A stretch of 40,191 nucleotides of DNA from assembly GCF_023699475.1 (NCBI RefSeq), contig NZ_JALXFV010000007.1, positions 6,614-46,804 of the forward strand, written 5' to 3'. Of the stretch, positions 23,821 through 30,987 are shown in pieces; within the stretch, counting starts at the first letter, position 1; each line of letters begins with the position of its first letter. A program made the position numbers and the translations under genes. The DNA is from Halomarina rubra. Its GTDB lineage: Archaea > Halobacteriota > Halobacteria > Halobacteriales > Haloarculaceae. The notes under the pieces are model-generated. The model was given only the letters and a program-made list of their open reading frames with translations, ran no database searches and was not told the origin of the DNA.

Positions 23821-24576
23821 ATGGACCTCTCTGGGCGAACGGTCGTCGTCACCGGTGGGAGTTCGGGTATCGGTCGGTCGATTTCACTCGCAGCAGCGGA
23901 CCACGGAGCCGACGTCGTGGTCGCGGACCGCCGACGGGAACCTCGGCGCGACGTGACGCCGACCGTCGAGGCGGTTCGAGACCGCGACCAGCACGCCGAG
24001 TACGTCGAGGCCGACGTGACGCGTCTCGACGACCTCCGGGCCGTGGCGGAGACCGCCGACGACTTCGGCGGCCGGTTCGACGCCTGGGTGAACAACGCCG
24101 GGTACGGCGCGACCGACACCCTCCGCGAGACGTCCTCGGAGAACTGGCAGCGGTCGGTCGAGACGAACCTCACCGGGACGTTCCACGGCTGTCGTGCCGC
24201 AGCGGAGCGACTGCTCCCGAACGGTGGTGGCGCGATCGTCAACCTCGCTAGCGCAGCGGGCGTCATCGGGTTTCTGAACTCGGCGTCCTACAGCGCCGCC
24301 AAAGGTGGGGTCATCGCCCTGACTCGGCAGGTCGCCGTCGACCTCGCTCGCGACGATCTCCGCGTGAACGTGGTCTCACCGGGGTTCACCGACACCGAGA
24401 TGTTTCGCCAGGACACCCACGACGGAATCGAAGAATACGCGACACGGCGCACACCGATGGGGAGAGTGTGCCGACCGGAGGAGATTGCCGATTCGGTCGT
24501 GTTCCTCCTCAGCGACGCCGCCAGTTTCGTCACCGGCCACAACTTGGTCGTCGACGGTGGGTACTCCATCAAGTGA
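23821..24576 (+). CDS. Classical SDR-family oxidoreductase
   Basis: A 251-residue NAD(P)-dependent short-chain dehydrogenase of the FabG/3-oxoacyl reductase type. It has the cofactor turn TGGSSGIG (11-18), NNAG at 91-94, the catalytic Ser144 (NLASAAG), Tyr157 and Lys161 (YSAAK) and the C-terminal VTGHNLVVDGGYSIK. It probably reduces or oxidises a ketone/alcohol; haloarchaeal relatives include 3-ketoacyl-CoA reductases and sugar dehydrogenases. Two Arg residues after the second strand (ADRRRE) replace the Asp typical of NAD users, which hints at NADP(H). It is divergent from the Lrp/AsnC gene and is the last gene before the replication origin. Confidence 0.92.
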   Translation: MDLSGRTVVVTGGSSGIGRSISLAAADHGADVVVADRRREPRRDVTPTVEAVRDRDQHAEYVEADVTRLDDLRAVAETADDFGGRFDAWVNNAGYGATDTLRETSSENWQRSVETNLTGTFHGCRAAAERLLPNGGGAIVNLASAAGVIGFLNSASYSAAKGGVIALTRQVAVDLARDDLRVNVVSPGFTDTEMFRQDTHDGIEEYATRRTPMGRVCRPEEIADSVVFLLSDAASFVTGHNLVVDGGYSIK

Positions 24577-24960
24577 ACACACCACGTCGAGGACGGTTCG
24601 GTCCGTGACCGGTCGTAGTGACGACCACAGGTGTCCACACGCTCCGGGCGGAGTGGTTCGACCAGGCTGTACGAACCGGGTGTATAACGAACCACTAACA
24701 GCTACGACAGACGTAGATGGCTCTAGTATCGTACGCTAAGGGCTCCTCGTACAAGTAGGTTTCTCAGTGATGGGAGTCGGGTCTACGTAGTCCATACCCG
24801 TCTCGTGTCGCTTCGCAGCTCGATTCACCGTTCTCTACCGAGGTCGGTCCGTGGTCCTCGAGGACCTCGACGCCTCTGCAATCGTCTCCGGTCGTGAGTC
24901 TCGGTCCCACTGGATGTCGCGGCGAGTTTACCCGACGTGGAGACAAAAGGCGGCGAGGAC
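24577..24960. other. Left flank of the origin, no gene seen
   Basis: This 384-bp stretch after the SDR gene has no supported ORF or RNA. Local AT-rich words occur at about 24715-24760. It lies outside the recognised origin boxes. Confidence 0.5.
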
Positions 24961-24986
24961 ACACACCCCTCGTCAAGAGTGTAAAC
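24961..24986 (-). repeat. ORB 1 (inverted)
   Basis: Read on the minus strand this is GTTTACACTCTTGACGAGGG followed by GTGTGT. It is the only full box on the left of the AT-rich element and is in inverted orientation to the other six. Confidence 0.85.
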
Positions 24987-25004
24987 GTCCGAAGGTGGGT
25001 GGGG

Positions 25005-25019
25005 GTTTCCACGAGAAAC
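25005..25019. repeat. Dyad GTTTC-CACGA-GAAAC, ORB-like
   Basis: A perfect 5-bp inverted repeat preceded by GGTGGGTGGGG. It resembles the dyad core TTTC...GAAAC that I recall from other archaeal ORBs, but its G-run is on the opposite side from the usual arrangement. Confidence 0.4.
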
Positions 25020-25120
25020 AGAGGTCGTAAGACGGCGTCGTGGACAGCTATCGTCCACTCCTCGGGGGAACAGACCTCGAGAACGCATGCGCATGATTCC
25101 ATGGGTTCGAGTCGCACCCA

Positions 25121-25137
25121 GTGAATGCCGCATTCAC
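25121..25137. repeat. Inverted repeat GTGAATG-CCG-CATTCAC
   Basis: A perfect 7-bp inverted repeat with a 3-bp spacer at the left border of the AT-rich element. It could form a small cruciform or be a protein site. Confidence 0.5.
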
Positions 25138-25290
25138 TTCACTTGTATGCTGAATGCACTTGGCGAACTGTTCGAACTATGACTATATAAAATCACTAGG
25201 TTACGAGCAATCAACGGATACGTTTGGTGGATTGTTCGAGTGAGGAACACTCATCTGCCGTATTCCTTTTCATTGAACCTTCTCCCCTCG
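25138..25290. other. AT-rich DNA-unwinding element of the origin
   Basis: This is the longest AT-rich stretch in the window, with ACTTGTATGCTGAATGC, CTATATAAAATCAC and TATTCCTTTTCATTG. It lies between the inverted and direct ORBs, where archaeal origins melt. GAGTG-aggaa-CACTC at 25238-25252 is a further inverted repeat inside it. Confidence 0.75.
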
Positions 25291-25345
25291 ATTCTCCACT
25301 AATTCTCGACCCGTTACACTCCCGCCCCACCCCCTCACTCGCACG

Positions 25346-25370
25346 GTTTACACTCTTGACCGGGGGTGTG
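25346..25370 (+). repeat. ORB 2
   Basis: GTTTACACTCTTGACCGGGG followed by GTGTG. First direct box to the right of the unwinding element; its core differs from ORB 1 by a single base (CCGGGGG for CGAGGGG region). Confidence 0.85.
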
Positions 25371-25447
25371 TGTGGTGGATCTCGCGACGGAACGGTTGGT
25401 CCCGATGTCGCTCGTTGAGATAGAACTCCCCCTCCCACCGTCCCGTC

Positions 25448-25473
25448 GATACACTCTTGACGAGGGGTGTGGG
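25448..25473 (+). repeat. ORB 3
   Basis: GATACACTCTTGACGAGGGG followed by TGTGGG, 102 bp from ORB 2 (about ten helical turns). Confidence 0.85.
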
Positions 25474-25538
25474 GGGTGAGGCGGACGATATCGTCCCCCA
25501 CGAAGACCGCGTCCCGGCCCCCCGACGACGTGTCCACG

Positions 25539-25562
25539 GATACACTCGTGACGAGGGGTGTC
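25539..25562 (+). repeat. ORB 4
   Basis: GATACACTCGTGACGAGGGG followed by TGTC, 91 bp from ORB 3. Confidence 0.85.
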
Positions 25563-25596
25563 GCGCTGGCGCTGCCCTCGGTTCGACCGCTCGCTC

Positions 25597-25622
25597 GATA
25601 CACTCTGGGCGAGGGGTGGGGG
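25597..25622 (+). repeat. ORB 5
   Basis: GATACACTCTGGGCGAGGGG followed by TGGGGG, 58 bp from ORB 4. The central TTGAC is changed to TGGGC, so binding may be weaker. Confidence 0.8.
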
Positions 25623-25629
25623 GTCGACA

Positions 25630-25640
25630 GTTACACTGGG
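25630..25640 (+). repeat. ORB half-site
   Basis: GTTACACTGGG has the left half of the box but lacks the G-rich tail. It may be a decayed or partial site. Confidence 0.4.
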
Positions 25641-25652
25641 TGGTTCGTCCCC

Positions 25653-25676
25653 GTTACACTCGTGACTAGGGGTGGT
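25653..25676 (+). repeat. ORB 6
   Basis: GTTACACTCGTGACTAGGGG followed by TGGT, 56 bp from ORB 5. Confidence 0.85.
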
Positions 25677-25855
25677 CCGACGTCGTCGACGTCTTCGAAC
25701 GGACGCGTCGACGGTCGTGATACGTGGGCGAGTGGTGACCCACTCGACGACGTCGAATCCCAACCGAGACGAGGCACGCTACAGTCTCGAAGCACCCCGA
25801 ATGACTCCGTCTGACGACCGAGAAGAGACGATGGCTGCACCTACGACAGCACCGA

Positions 25856-25879
25856 TTTACACTCTTGGCGAGGGTGCGA
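25856..25879 (+). repeat. ORB 7, abutting the orc1 promoter
   Basis: TTTACACTCTTGGCGAGGGT followed by GCG. It ends 2-3 bp before the TATA-like sequence of orc1, so Orc1 bound here could affect its own transcription. Confidence 0.75.
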
Positions 25880-25881
25880 AC

Positions 25882-25889
25882 GGTTAAGT
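25882..25889 (+). promoter_or_regulatory. TATA-like element of orc1/cdc6
   Basis: GGTTAAGT, about 31 nt before the ATG at 25916, directly after ORB 7. The spacing suits a leaderless or very short leader. Confidence 0.5.
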
Positions 25890-25915
25890 GGGTGGGGTTC
25901 AGTGTTCTGTCCACG

Positions 25916-27190
25916 ATGACCGACGAACCGACGGACCTCTCGGACTTCGACGACCGGTTCGAGGACCCTTCCGAGGACCCACTGTTCAGTATCGAGGAAG
26001 ACCCCGGTCAGGTCGAGATCTTCTCTCGGAAGGAGCTCCTCAAGGTCGGCCACGTTCCCGAGAGCACGCGGATCGTCGGTCGCGACGGCGAGATCGAAGC
26101 CGTCGCCGCGGAACTCAGACCCATCGTTCGAGGCGACCCGCCGAACAACGTCATGATCTACGGAAAGACGGGAACCGGTAAGTCCCTCGTCGCCCGTCAC
26201 GTCACCGAGCGCGCTCGACGCGCCGGCGAGAGCAACGGCATCTCCGTCGGGACGGTGTACGTCGACTGTGCACAGCACAACACCCAGACTCGAGTCGCTC
26301 GAACCGTCACCCGGACGCTCAACGAGCGGGCGAACACTCAGTTCACCATCCCTCGGACGGGAATCGGGAGCGGTGAGTACTACGACTACCTGTGGGAGAT
26401 CCTCGACGCCGCGTTCGACTCGGCGGTGATCATCCTCGACGAGGTAGACCGGCTCGACGACGACGACATCCTGATGCAACTCACGCGCGCCCGCGAGTCC
26501 GGGAAGGCCGACTGTCACCTCGGGGTCGTCGCGGTGAGTAACAAGATTGAGTATCGCGACCAGTTGAACGAGCGCGTCAAGTCGAGCCTCCGCGAGGAGG
26601 AGTTCGTGTTCCAACCGTACGACGCCAACCAGCTCCGGGAGATTATGGAGCATCGTCGAGACGCCTTCCAGAAGGGCGTCCTCTCGGAGGACGTCATCCC
26701 GCTCACTGCGGCGGTCGCCGCCCAGGAACACGGCGACGCGCGGAAGGCTATCGAGATCCTCCGTCACGCGGGCGAACTCGCCGAGCGGGCGAACGTGAGC
26801 AGCGTCACGGAGGCACACGTCCGCGACGCCCAGGAGTGGGCGGAGATCGACCGGTTCGAGGAACTGCTCCGCGGGTCGACGACGCAGGTGAAGTTCATCC
26901 TCCACTCGCTCGCGACGCTCTCCGACGAGAACCCTGACTCCGAGGGGTTCTCGACCAGTCGCATCTACGACCGCTATCAGGAGGCCGCCGAGAAGACGAA
27001 CGCCACCGTCCTGAGCGAACATCGGGTGTACGAACTGCTGAAAGAACAGGCGTTCCTCGGTGTCGTCGAGTCGACGCGAACCGGGGGCGGGCGCGGCCAG
27101 GGGAGCTACCTCGAACACCGACTCGTCCAGGACACCGACATCGTGCTCAAGTCCGTCCTTCGCGACAGCCGTCTCAAAAAGTTGGCCTGA
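25916..27190 (+). CDS. orc1: Orc1/Cdc6 replication initiator
   Basis: A 424-residue AAA+ origin-binding protein. An acidic N-terminal tail (1-30) precedes IFSRKELLKVGHVPE. Walker A is GKTGTGKS (83-90), Walker B is VIILDEVDRL with Asp175-Glu176, and sensor 1 is VVAVSNKIEY. A C-terminal winged-helix domain (about 325-424) carries VLSEHRVYELLKEQAFLGVV and the basic GGGRGQGSYLEHRL wing that binds ORB DNA in relatives. It recognises origin boxes and recruits MCM helicase. The ATG at 25916 was chosen because MTDEPTDLSDFDDRFEDP is a typical start; the frame opens at 25865 but would include the TATA box. The seven adjacent ORBs make it the probable initiator of this origin. Haloarchaea carry several orc paralogues, so the number is left open. 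Confidence 0.95.
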   Translation: MTDEPTDLSDFDDRFEDPSEDPLFSIEEDPGQVEIFSRKELLKVGHVPESTRIVGRDGEIEAVAAELRPIVRGDPPNNVMIYGKTGTGKSLVARHVTERARRAGESNGISVGTVYVDCAQHNTQTRVARTVTRTLNERANTQFTIPRTGIGSGEYYDYLWEILDAAFDSAVIILDEVDRLDDDDILMQLTRARESGKADCHLGVVAVSNKIEYRDQLNERVKSSLREEEFVFQPYDANQLREIMEHRRDAFQKGVLSEDVIPLTAAVAAQEHGDARKAIEILRHAGELAERANVSSVTEAHVRDAQEWAEIDRFEELLRGSTTQVKFILHSLATLSDENPDSEGFSTSRIYDRYQEAAEKTNATVLSEHRVYELLKEQAFLGVVESTRTGGGRGQGSYLEHRLVQDTDIVLKSVLRDSRLKKLA

Positions 27191-27304
27191 ATACGAGTTC
27201 CTATCCTCTGTACATCGCATCCTAGCAGAATCGTCTCCTCGGCATCGTCGTCGCTCGTCCCGTCGGCACCGTTCGTGAGCAAGCCGTCGCCACGTCCGCG
27301 GAGA

Positions 27305-27345
27305 GTTACCCCACAAATTCAAATTTCTCGAACGTGTGGGGTAAC
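27305..27345 (+). promoter_or_regulatory. Promoter enclosed by a perfect 11-bp inverted repeat
   Basis: GTTACCCCACA (27305-27315) and TGTGGGGTAAC (27335-27345) are perfect inverted arms with a 19-bp spacer holding the TATA-like AAATTCAAATTT (about 27315-27326). The centres of the arms are 30 bp apart, about three helical turns, and the right arm ends 1 nt before the ATG at 27347. This is a strong operator candidate. Confidence 0.75.
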
Positions 27346-27346
27346 T

Positions 27347-27754
27347 ATGGGCCGACCTCCGTGCTCCTCGACGCCTCCGGACCCTCCGGACCTCCCCTCG
27401 TACGTCGTCGACCCCCTCGACCGCCAGTCGCCGGACCGCCTCGACGAGATCGCCGAGTACGCGGCGTCGCTCGCGACGTGGAAACGGCGTCGGGAACATA
27501 CCGACGCTAGTGACCGGCGTGCGGCGGAGGCGGTCGGCGAGGAAGAACTGGGTGTGCTGTCGGAACGCGGGACGTCGACCGACCCGGCCGACTACGAGGA
27601 CGTCCCGTCGAACGGCGCGTACGTGACGGTCAAGACCACCAAGCGGAGCGACGGGAAGCGTTACCGGTACTACTACTGGCAGTGGCGTGAGGGTGAGACC
27701 TGGAACAACGAGTACATCGGACCGGTCGAGGACTCGTCGAGCGACGAGGGGTGA
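27347..27754 (+). CDS. Small haloarchaeal protein, DUF6788-like C-terminus
   Basis: A 135-residue protein I recognise only in part. The N-terminal half has a Pro-rich start, then LPSYVVDPLDRQSPDRLDEI and a helical EYAASLATWKRRRE, similar to haloarchaeal proteins common on chromosomes, plasmids and viruses. The C-terminal half is basic and aromatic (VTVKTTKRSDGKRYRYYYWQ, WNNEYIGPVED), a strand-rich pattern resembling DUF6788. The aromatic/basic patch could bind nucleic acid. The ATG at 27347 is placed exactly at the expected start of a leaderless mRNA, with a perfect operator around the TATA box, so autoregulation is plausible. Its stop lies 5 nt from the stop of the convergent oxidoreductase gene. 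No function can be assigned. Confidence 0.75.
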   Translation: MGRPPCSSTPPDPPDLPSYVVDPLDRQSPDRLDEIAEYAASLATWKRRREHTDASDRRAAEAVGEEELGVLSERGTSTDPADYEDVPSNGAYVTVKTTKRSDGKRYRYYYWQWREGETWNNEYIGPVEDSSSDEG

Positions 27755-27759
27755 CCGTG

Positions 27760-28899
27760 TCAGTCGTCGGCCGGCGTCTCGACCCACTCGCCGCTGGCGT
27801 CGCTCTCCTCGACGGCGGCCAGTAGCTGCTGGACGCGGTAGCCGTCGCCGAACGAGGGGCTGAACTCGGTACCTTCGACGACGCTCGTCAGGAACTCGTA
27901 GTTCTCGTGGACGAACGTGTGCTCCCACCCGATGACGTGTCCCGGCGGCCACCAGTGGTCGAGGTACGGGTCGTCCTCGTCGGTGACGAGCACCGTCCGG
28001 TACCCACGGTCGTCGCGCTCTTTGACCTCGAGTTCGTTCAGCCGTTCGAGCGAGAACTGGACGCTCCCCTCCGACCCGAGGACGCGAATCGTGTGGTCGT
28101 TCTTGTGCCCGCGTGCGACCCGGGAGGCCTCGAACGTCCCCACCGCACCGTTGGCGAACGACGCCTGGGCGGTGTAGGCGTCGTCGACGGTCACCGGTCG
28201 CGTCTCGCCGTTCGGGTCGGTCTCGTCGACGGGCCGTTCGTCGGTGAACGTGTGGAGGTGTCCCGACAGGCGTTCGATGGGACCCGCCTGCTCGCCGACG
28301 AGGAACCGGGCGAGGTCGAGGGTGTGTGCGCCGAGGTCGCCGAGCGCACCCGACCCCGCGACGGACTCGTCGTTGCGCCAGGACCACGGCGCGTCGTCGT
28401 CGGCCAACCAGTCCTGGAGGTACGCGCCGTCGACGTGGCGAATCTCGCCGAGTACACCCTCATCGATGAGACGCTTCGCGTAACGAATCGCCGGGACGAA
28501 CCGGTAGTTGAACGCGACGCCGGCGGGAACGTCCGCGGCGTTCGCGGCGTCGTTCATTCGCTCGGCCGCGTCGAGGGTGTGTGCCAGCGGCTTCTCACAG
28601 AAGACGGGTACGCCGGCCTCCAGCGCGGCGATGGAGAACTCGGGGTGGACGGCGTTCGGCCCGAGGTTGTAGAACACGTCGACGTCCTCGATGGCCGATT
28701 CGGGGTCGGTCGACGTGGTCTCGAACCCGAGGCGGTCGGCCGCCTTCGCCAGCGCAGCTTCGTCACGGCCGACGAGGACGTGGCGGTCGGTCGCCGGGGC
28801 GTCCGGGAAGAACATCGGCAACCGGGCCAGCGCGTTGGCGTGGGCCTTGCCCATGAACCGGTAGCCGAGGACGCCGACCTTCAGCGAGTCACCGCTCAT
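27760..28899 (-). CDS. Gfo/Idh/MocA-family oxidoreductase
   Basis: A 379-residue NAD(P)-dependent sugar or cyclitol dehydrogenase. The Rossmann domain has VGVLGYRFMGKAHANAL (G-x-G-x-x-G variant, residues 8-24) and the family motif EKPLAHTLDAAER with Lys103. The C-terminal alpha/beta domain has GSGALGDLGAHTLDLARFLV, including the conserved Asp/His that orient the substrate. Members oxidise sugars, inositols or glycosides at a secondary hydroxyl. Its ATG overlaps the TGA of the isomerase-like gene (ATGA), forming a catabolic pair at the end of the ABC importer operon. The substrate is unknown; inositol or an aldose is likely by family. Confidence 0.93.
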   Translation of the reverse strand: MSGDSLKVGVLGYRFMGKAHANALARLPMFFPDAPATDRHVLVGRDEAALAKAADRLGFETTSTDPESAIEDVDVFYNLGPNAVHPEFSIAALEAGVPVFCEKPLAHTLDAAERMNDAANAADVPAGVAFNYRFVPAIRYAKRLIDEGVLGEIRHVDGAYLQDWLADDDAPWSWRNDESVAGSGALGDLGAHTLDLARFLVGEQAGPIERLSGHLHTFTDERPVDETDPNGETRPVTVDDAYTAQASFANGAVGTFEASRVARGHKNDHTIRVLGSEGSVQFSLERLNELEVKERDDRGYRTVLVTDEDDPYLDHWWPPGHVIGWEHTFVHENYEFLTSVVEGTEFSPSFGDGYRVQQLLAAVEESDASGEWVETPADD

Positions 28900-29864
28900 G
28901 CCCAGTACGCCTCTCCGGGGGTCGTCTCGAACACCGCGCGGTCGAGGACGTCGACGGCCTTCTCCAGTCCCTCGCGCGAGGAGGTCAGCGAGTCCTCGTG
29001 TTCGATGCTGAGCACGTCGTCGTAGCCGACCATCCGGAGCGTCGAGACGACGTCCTTCCAGTGGGCTTCGCCGTGGCCGTAGCCGATAGAGCGGAACAGC
29101 CACGAACGGTCGGCCTCCTCGTCGTAGGGGGTCGTGTCGAGGACGCCCTTCTCGTCGGCCTTGGCCTCGTACACCTTCGTGTCCTTGGCGTGGACGTGGT
29201 TGATTGCGTCCTCGTCGCCGAGCAGTCGAATCGCCCGAGGTACGTCGATACCCTGCCAGTAGAGGTGCGAGGGGTCGAAGTTCGCGCCGACGTGGTCGTT
29301 GGTCGCCTCGCGCAGGCGGAGCATCCCGTGGGGCTCGTAGACGAGCATGTTCGGGTGCATCTCGATGGCGAGGTCGACGTCGTAGTCGGCGGCGTGTTCG
29401 GCGAGGTCCTGCCAGTAGGGAATCGCGACGTCCTCCCACTGATAACGGTGAGCGTCTGCGTGTTCGCCGGGCCACGGCGCGGTCACCCAGTTGGGGACGG
29501 CGTCGTCGGGGCCGCCTGCGGGGAGTCCCGAGAAGCAGGTGACGACGCCGACGTCGAGCAGGTCCGCCAGTTCGATGGCCTCGCGCAGTTCGATGTCTGC
29601 GGCCTCCGCCTGCTCCGTGTCGGGGTGGAGCGGGTTGTTGTGCGTCGCGAGTGCCGACACGCGCAGGTCGTTCTCGTCGAGGTCCGCTCGTAGCTCCTCG
29701 CGAGCGTCCTCGTCGGCCAGCAGCGTCTCGCGCGAGAGGTGGTCCTGGCCGGGGTAGCCACCACTGCCGAGTTCGACGGCACCGACGCCGATGTCGGCGA
29801 GATACGCGAACGCCTCCTCGCGGGGCGAGTCGCCCAGCGCGACCGTGAGTACTCCGATGTCCAT
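28896..29864 (-). CDS. Sugar phosphate isomerase/epimerase (xylose-isomerase-like TIM barrel)
   Basis: A 322-residue TIM-barrel protein of the AP-endonuclease-2/xylose-isomerase-like family. Metal ligands are suggested by LAIEMHPNMLV (Glu), GANFDPSHLYWQG (Asp and His), INHVHAKDTKVY (His) and VLSIEHEDSL (Glu). Members include IolE/IolI-type dehydratases and isomerases and D-tagatose/allulose epimerases acting on sugars and keto-inositols. I start at the ATG at 29864 (MDIGVLTVALGD); a GTG 15 nt upstream is also in frame. Its stop overlaps the start of the Gfo/Idh/MocA gene, and the ABC permease gene lies 73 nt upstream. The pair probably converts the substrate brought in by the transporter. Confidence 0.9.
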   Translation of the reverse strand: MDIGVLTVALGDSPREEAFAYLADIGVGAVELGSGGYPGQDHLSRETLLADEDAREELRADLDENDLRVSALATHNNPLHPDTEQAEAADIELREAIELADLLDVGVVTCFSGLPAGGPDDAVPNWVTAPWPGEHADAHRYQWEDVAIPYWQDLAEHAADYDVDLAIEMHPNMLVYEPHGMLRLREATNDHVGANFDPSHLYWQGIDVPRAIRLLGDEDAINHVHAKDTKVYEAKADEKGVLDTTPYDEEADRSWLFRSIGYGHGEAHWKDVVSTLRMVGYDDVLSIEHEDSLTSSREGLEKAVDVLDRAVFETTPGEAYWA

Positions 29865-29937
29865 GTGGACTCCCCTCACGTGGACGGCAAAACGGTTCGG
29901 GTGAACGACGACGAACGGTCCTGGGGCGGGTGACCGC

Positions 29938-30987
29938 TCAGTCCTCGCTCTCGTACGGTTCGCCGACCGCCGAGGGCATCCGGGTCGACCCCCAGACGGT
30001 GAGGACGGCGATGACGGCGACGTACGGGAACAGGTCCATCAGCTTGTTCGGGAACGCGATGCCCGCTGTCTGGAACTGGATCTGCAGGTTCTCCAGCCCA
30101 CCGAACAGGACGGCCGCACCGGCAGCCCCGAGCGGGTTGTAGTTGCCGAACAGGTACGCGACGATGGCTATCCACCCTCGGCCGTTGACCATCGTGTCGC
30201 CGGTCCCGTTGAACGACCCCGCGTGGGCGAACAGGACGGCCCCGCCTAGCCCTGCCAGCGCGCCCGAGAAGACGACGGCCGCGAATCGAACGCGAGCGAC
30301 GTCGATACCGGCGGTGTCGAGCGCCTCGGGGTTCTCGCCGGCGGCCTGGAGCCAGTAGCCGTACTTCGTCCGGAAGAGGACGACCCAGGCGGCGACGGCG
30401 ACGAGCAGCGCCAGCCAGACCAGCGGCGACGTTTCGAACAGCACCGGGCCGAGGACGGGTATCTCCGAGAGGACCGGGATGGAGACCTGTCGAACGCTGA
30501 CGAGCCCCGGACTGTTCCGGTTGCCCCAGAGGAGCACTGCGATGAACGGACCGAACCCCAGACCGATGAACCAGACCGCCAGCCCCGCGACGATCTGGTT
30601 GCCACGGAACCGGACGAGCAACGTGGCGAACACCACCGAGAGGAGCGTACAGAAGACGACCGCGCCGACGATGCCCACCCACAGGTCTGGTTGGCCGGGC
30701 GAGTCGCCGCCGAGCACGAACGCCATCGCCGCGGTCGTGACCGCGCCGAATATCATGAACCCCTCGAGTCCGATGTTGAACACGCCGCTCTTCTCGGCGT
30801 AGAGGCCGCCGACGGCCGCCAGCGCGATGGGCGAGGCGGCCCGGAGCGAGCGCTCGGCGAACCCGACCGTCAGAATCGCCCTGAGCGGGACGTCGAGCGC
30901 GACGAGCGCGAGCAACACGGCGACGACGAACGCGATGCCGCCGCCGAGTCGATACCTGGTCCGACTGGCGTAGCTGCTCAGGCTCAT
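29938..30987 (-). CDS. ABC importer permease (BMP-type, second permease)
   Basis: A 349-residue inner-membrane permease of the RbsC/YufQ group with about 8-10 hydrophobic helices. It has GLYAEKSGVFNIGLEGFMIFGAV, the family signature with the conserved NIGLEG, and AAGENPEALDTAGIDVARVR, which is the cytoplasmic coupling loop that meets the ATPase (EAA-like). Its ATG overlaps the stop of the first permease gene (ATGA). Together with the lipoprotein, ATPase and other permease it forms a nucleoside/sugar importer of the BMP type. Confidence 0.92.
   Translation of the reverse strand: MSLSSYASRTRYRLGGGIAFVVAVLLALVALDVPLRAILTVGFAERSLRAASPIALAAVGGLYAEKSGVFNIGLEGFMIFGAVTTAAMAFVLGGDSPGQPDLWVGIVGAVVFCTLLSVVFATLLVRFRGNQIVAGLAVWFIGLGFGPFIAVLLWGNRNSPGLVSVRQVSIPVLSEIPVLGPVLFETSPLVWLALLVAVAAWVVLFRTKYGYWLQAAGENPEALDTAGIDVARVRFAAVVFSGALAGLGGAVLFAHAGSFNGTGDTMVNGRGWIAIVAYLFGNYNPLGAAGAAVLFGGLENLQIQFQTAGIAFPNKLMDLFPYVAVIAVLTVWGSTRMPSAVGEPYESED

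Larger units (their letters stand above)
24961..25879. other. oriC: Replication origin (oriC type) with ORB repeats and DNA-unwinding element
   Basis: The region between the SDR gene and orc1/cdc6 has the layout of an archaeal origin. One origin recognition box (ORB) on the minus strand lies to the left; six lie on the plus strand to the right, with consensus GWTACACTCNTGACGAGGGG followed by TGT. Between them is the most AT-rich stretch of the window (25130-25290, including ACTATATAAAATCAC). The G-rich tails of the boxes point outwards on both sides. An orc1/cdc6 gene follows at 25916. The origin identity follows from established archaeal origin structure (inverted ORBs around a DNA-unwinding element beside an initiator gene); origin firing is not shown. 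Confidence 0.9.

Noticed and set aside
25100-25120. TGGGTTCGAGTCGCACCCA, tRNA-3'-end-like
   Set aside because: The stem around the TTCGAGT loop does not pair in tRNA register and no upstream arms exist. It is at most a small inverted repeat in the origin.
25346-25676. CRISPR array or IS remnants at the origin repeats
   Set aside because: The repeats share one orientation and irregular spacing, lie beside orc1 and flank an AT-rich element, which fits origin boxes. No transposase is present.
25211-25814. Several short open frames in the origin region
   Set aside because: Their apparent repeated peptides are just translations of the ORB boxes.
25841-28387. Long minus-strand frame opposite orc1 and crossing into the oxidoreductase
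   Set aside because: It runs opposite orc1 and in another frame of the oxidoreductase gene, both of which have strong motifs.
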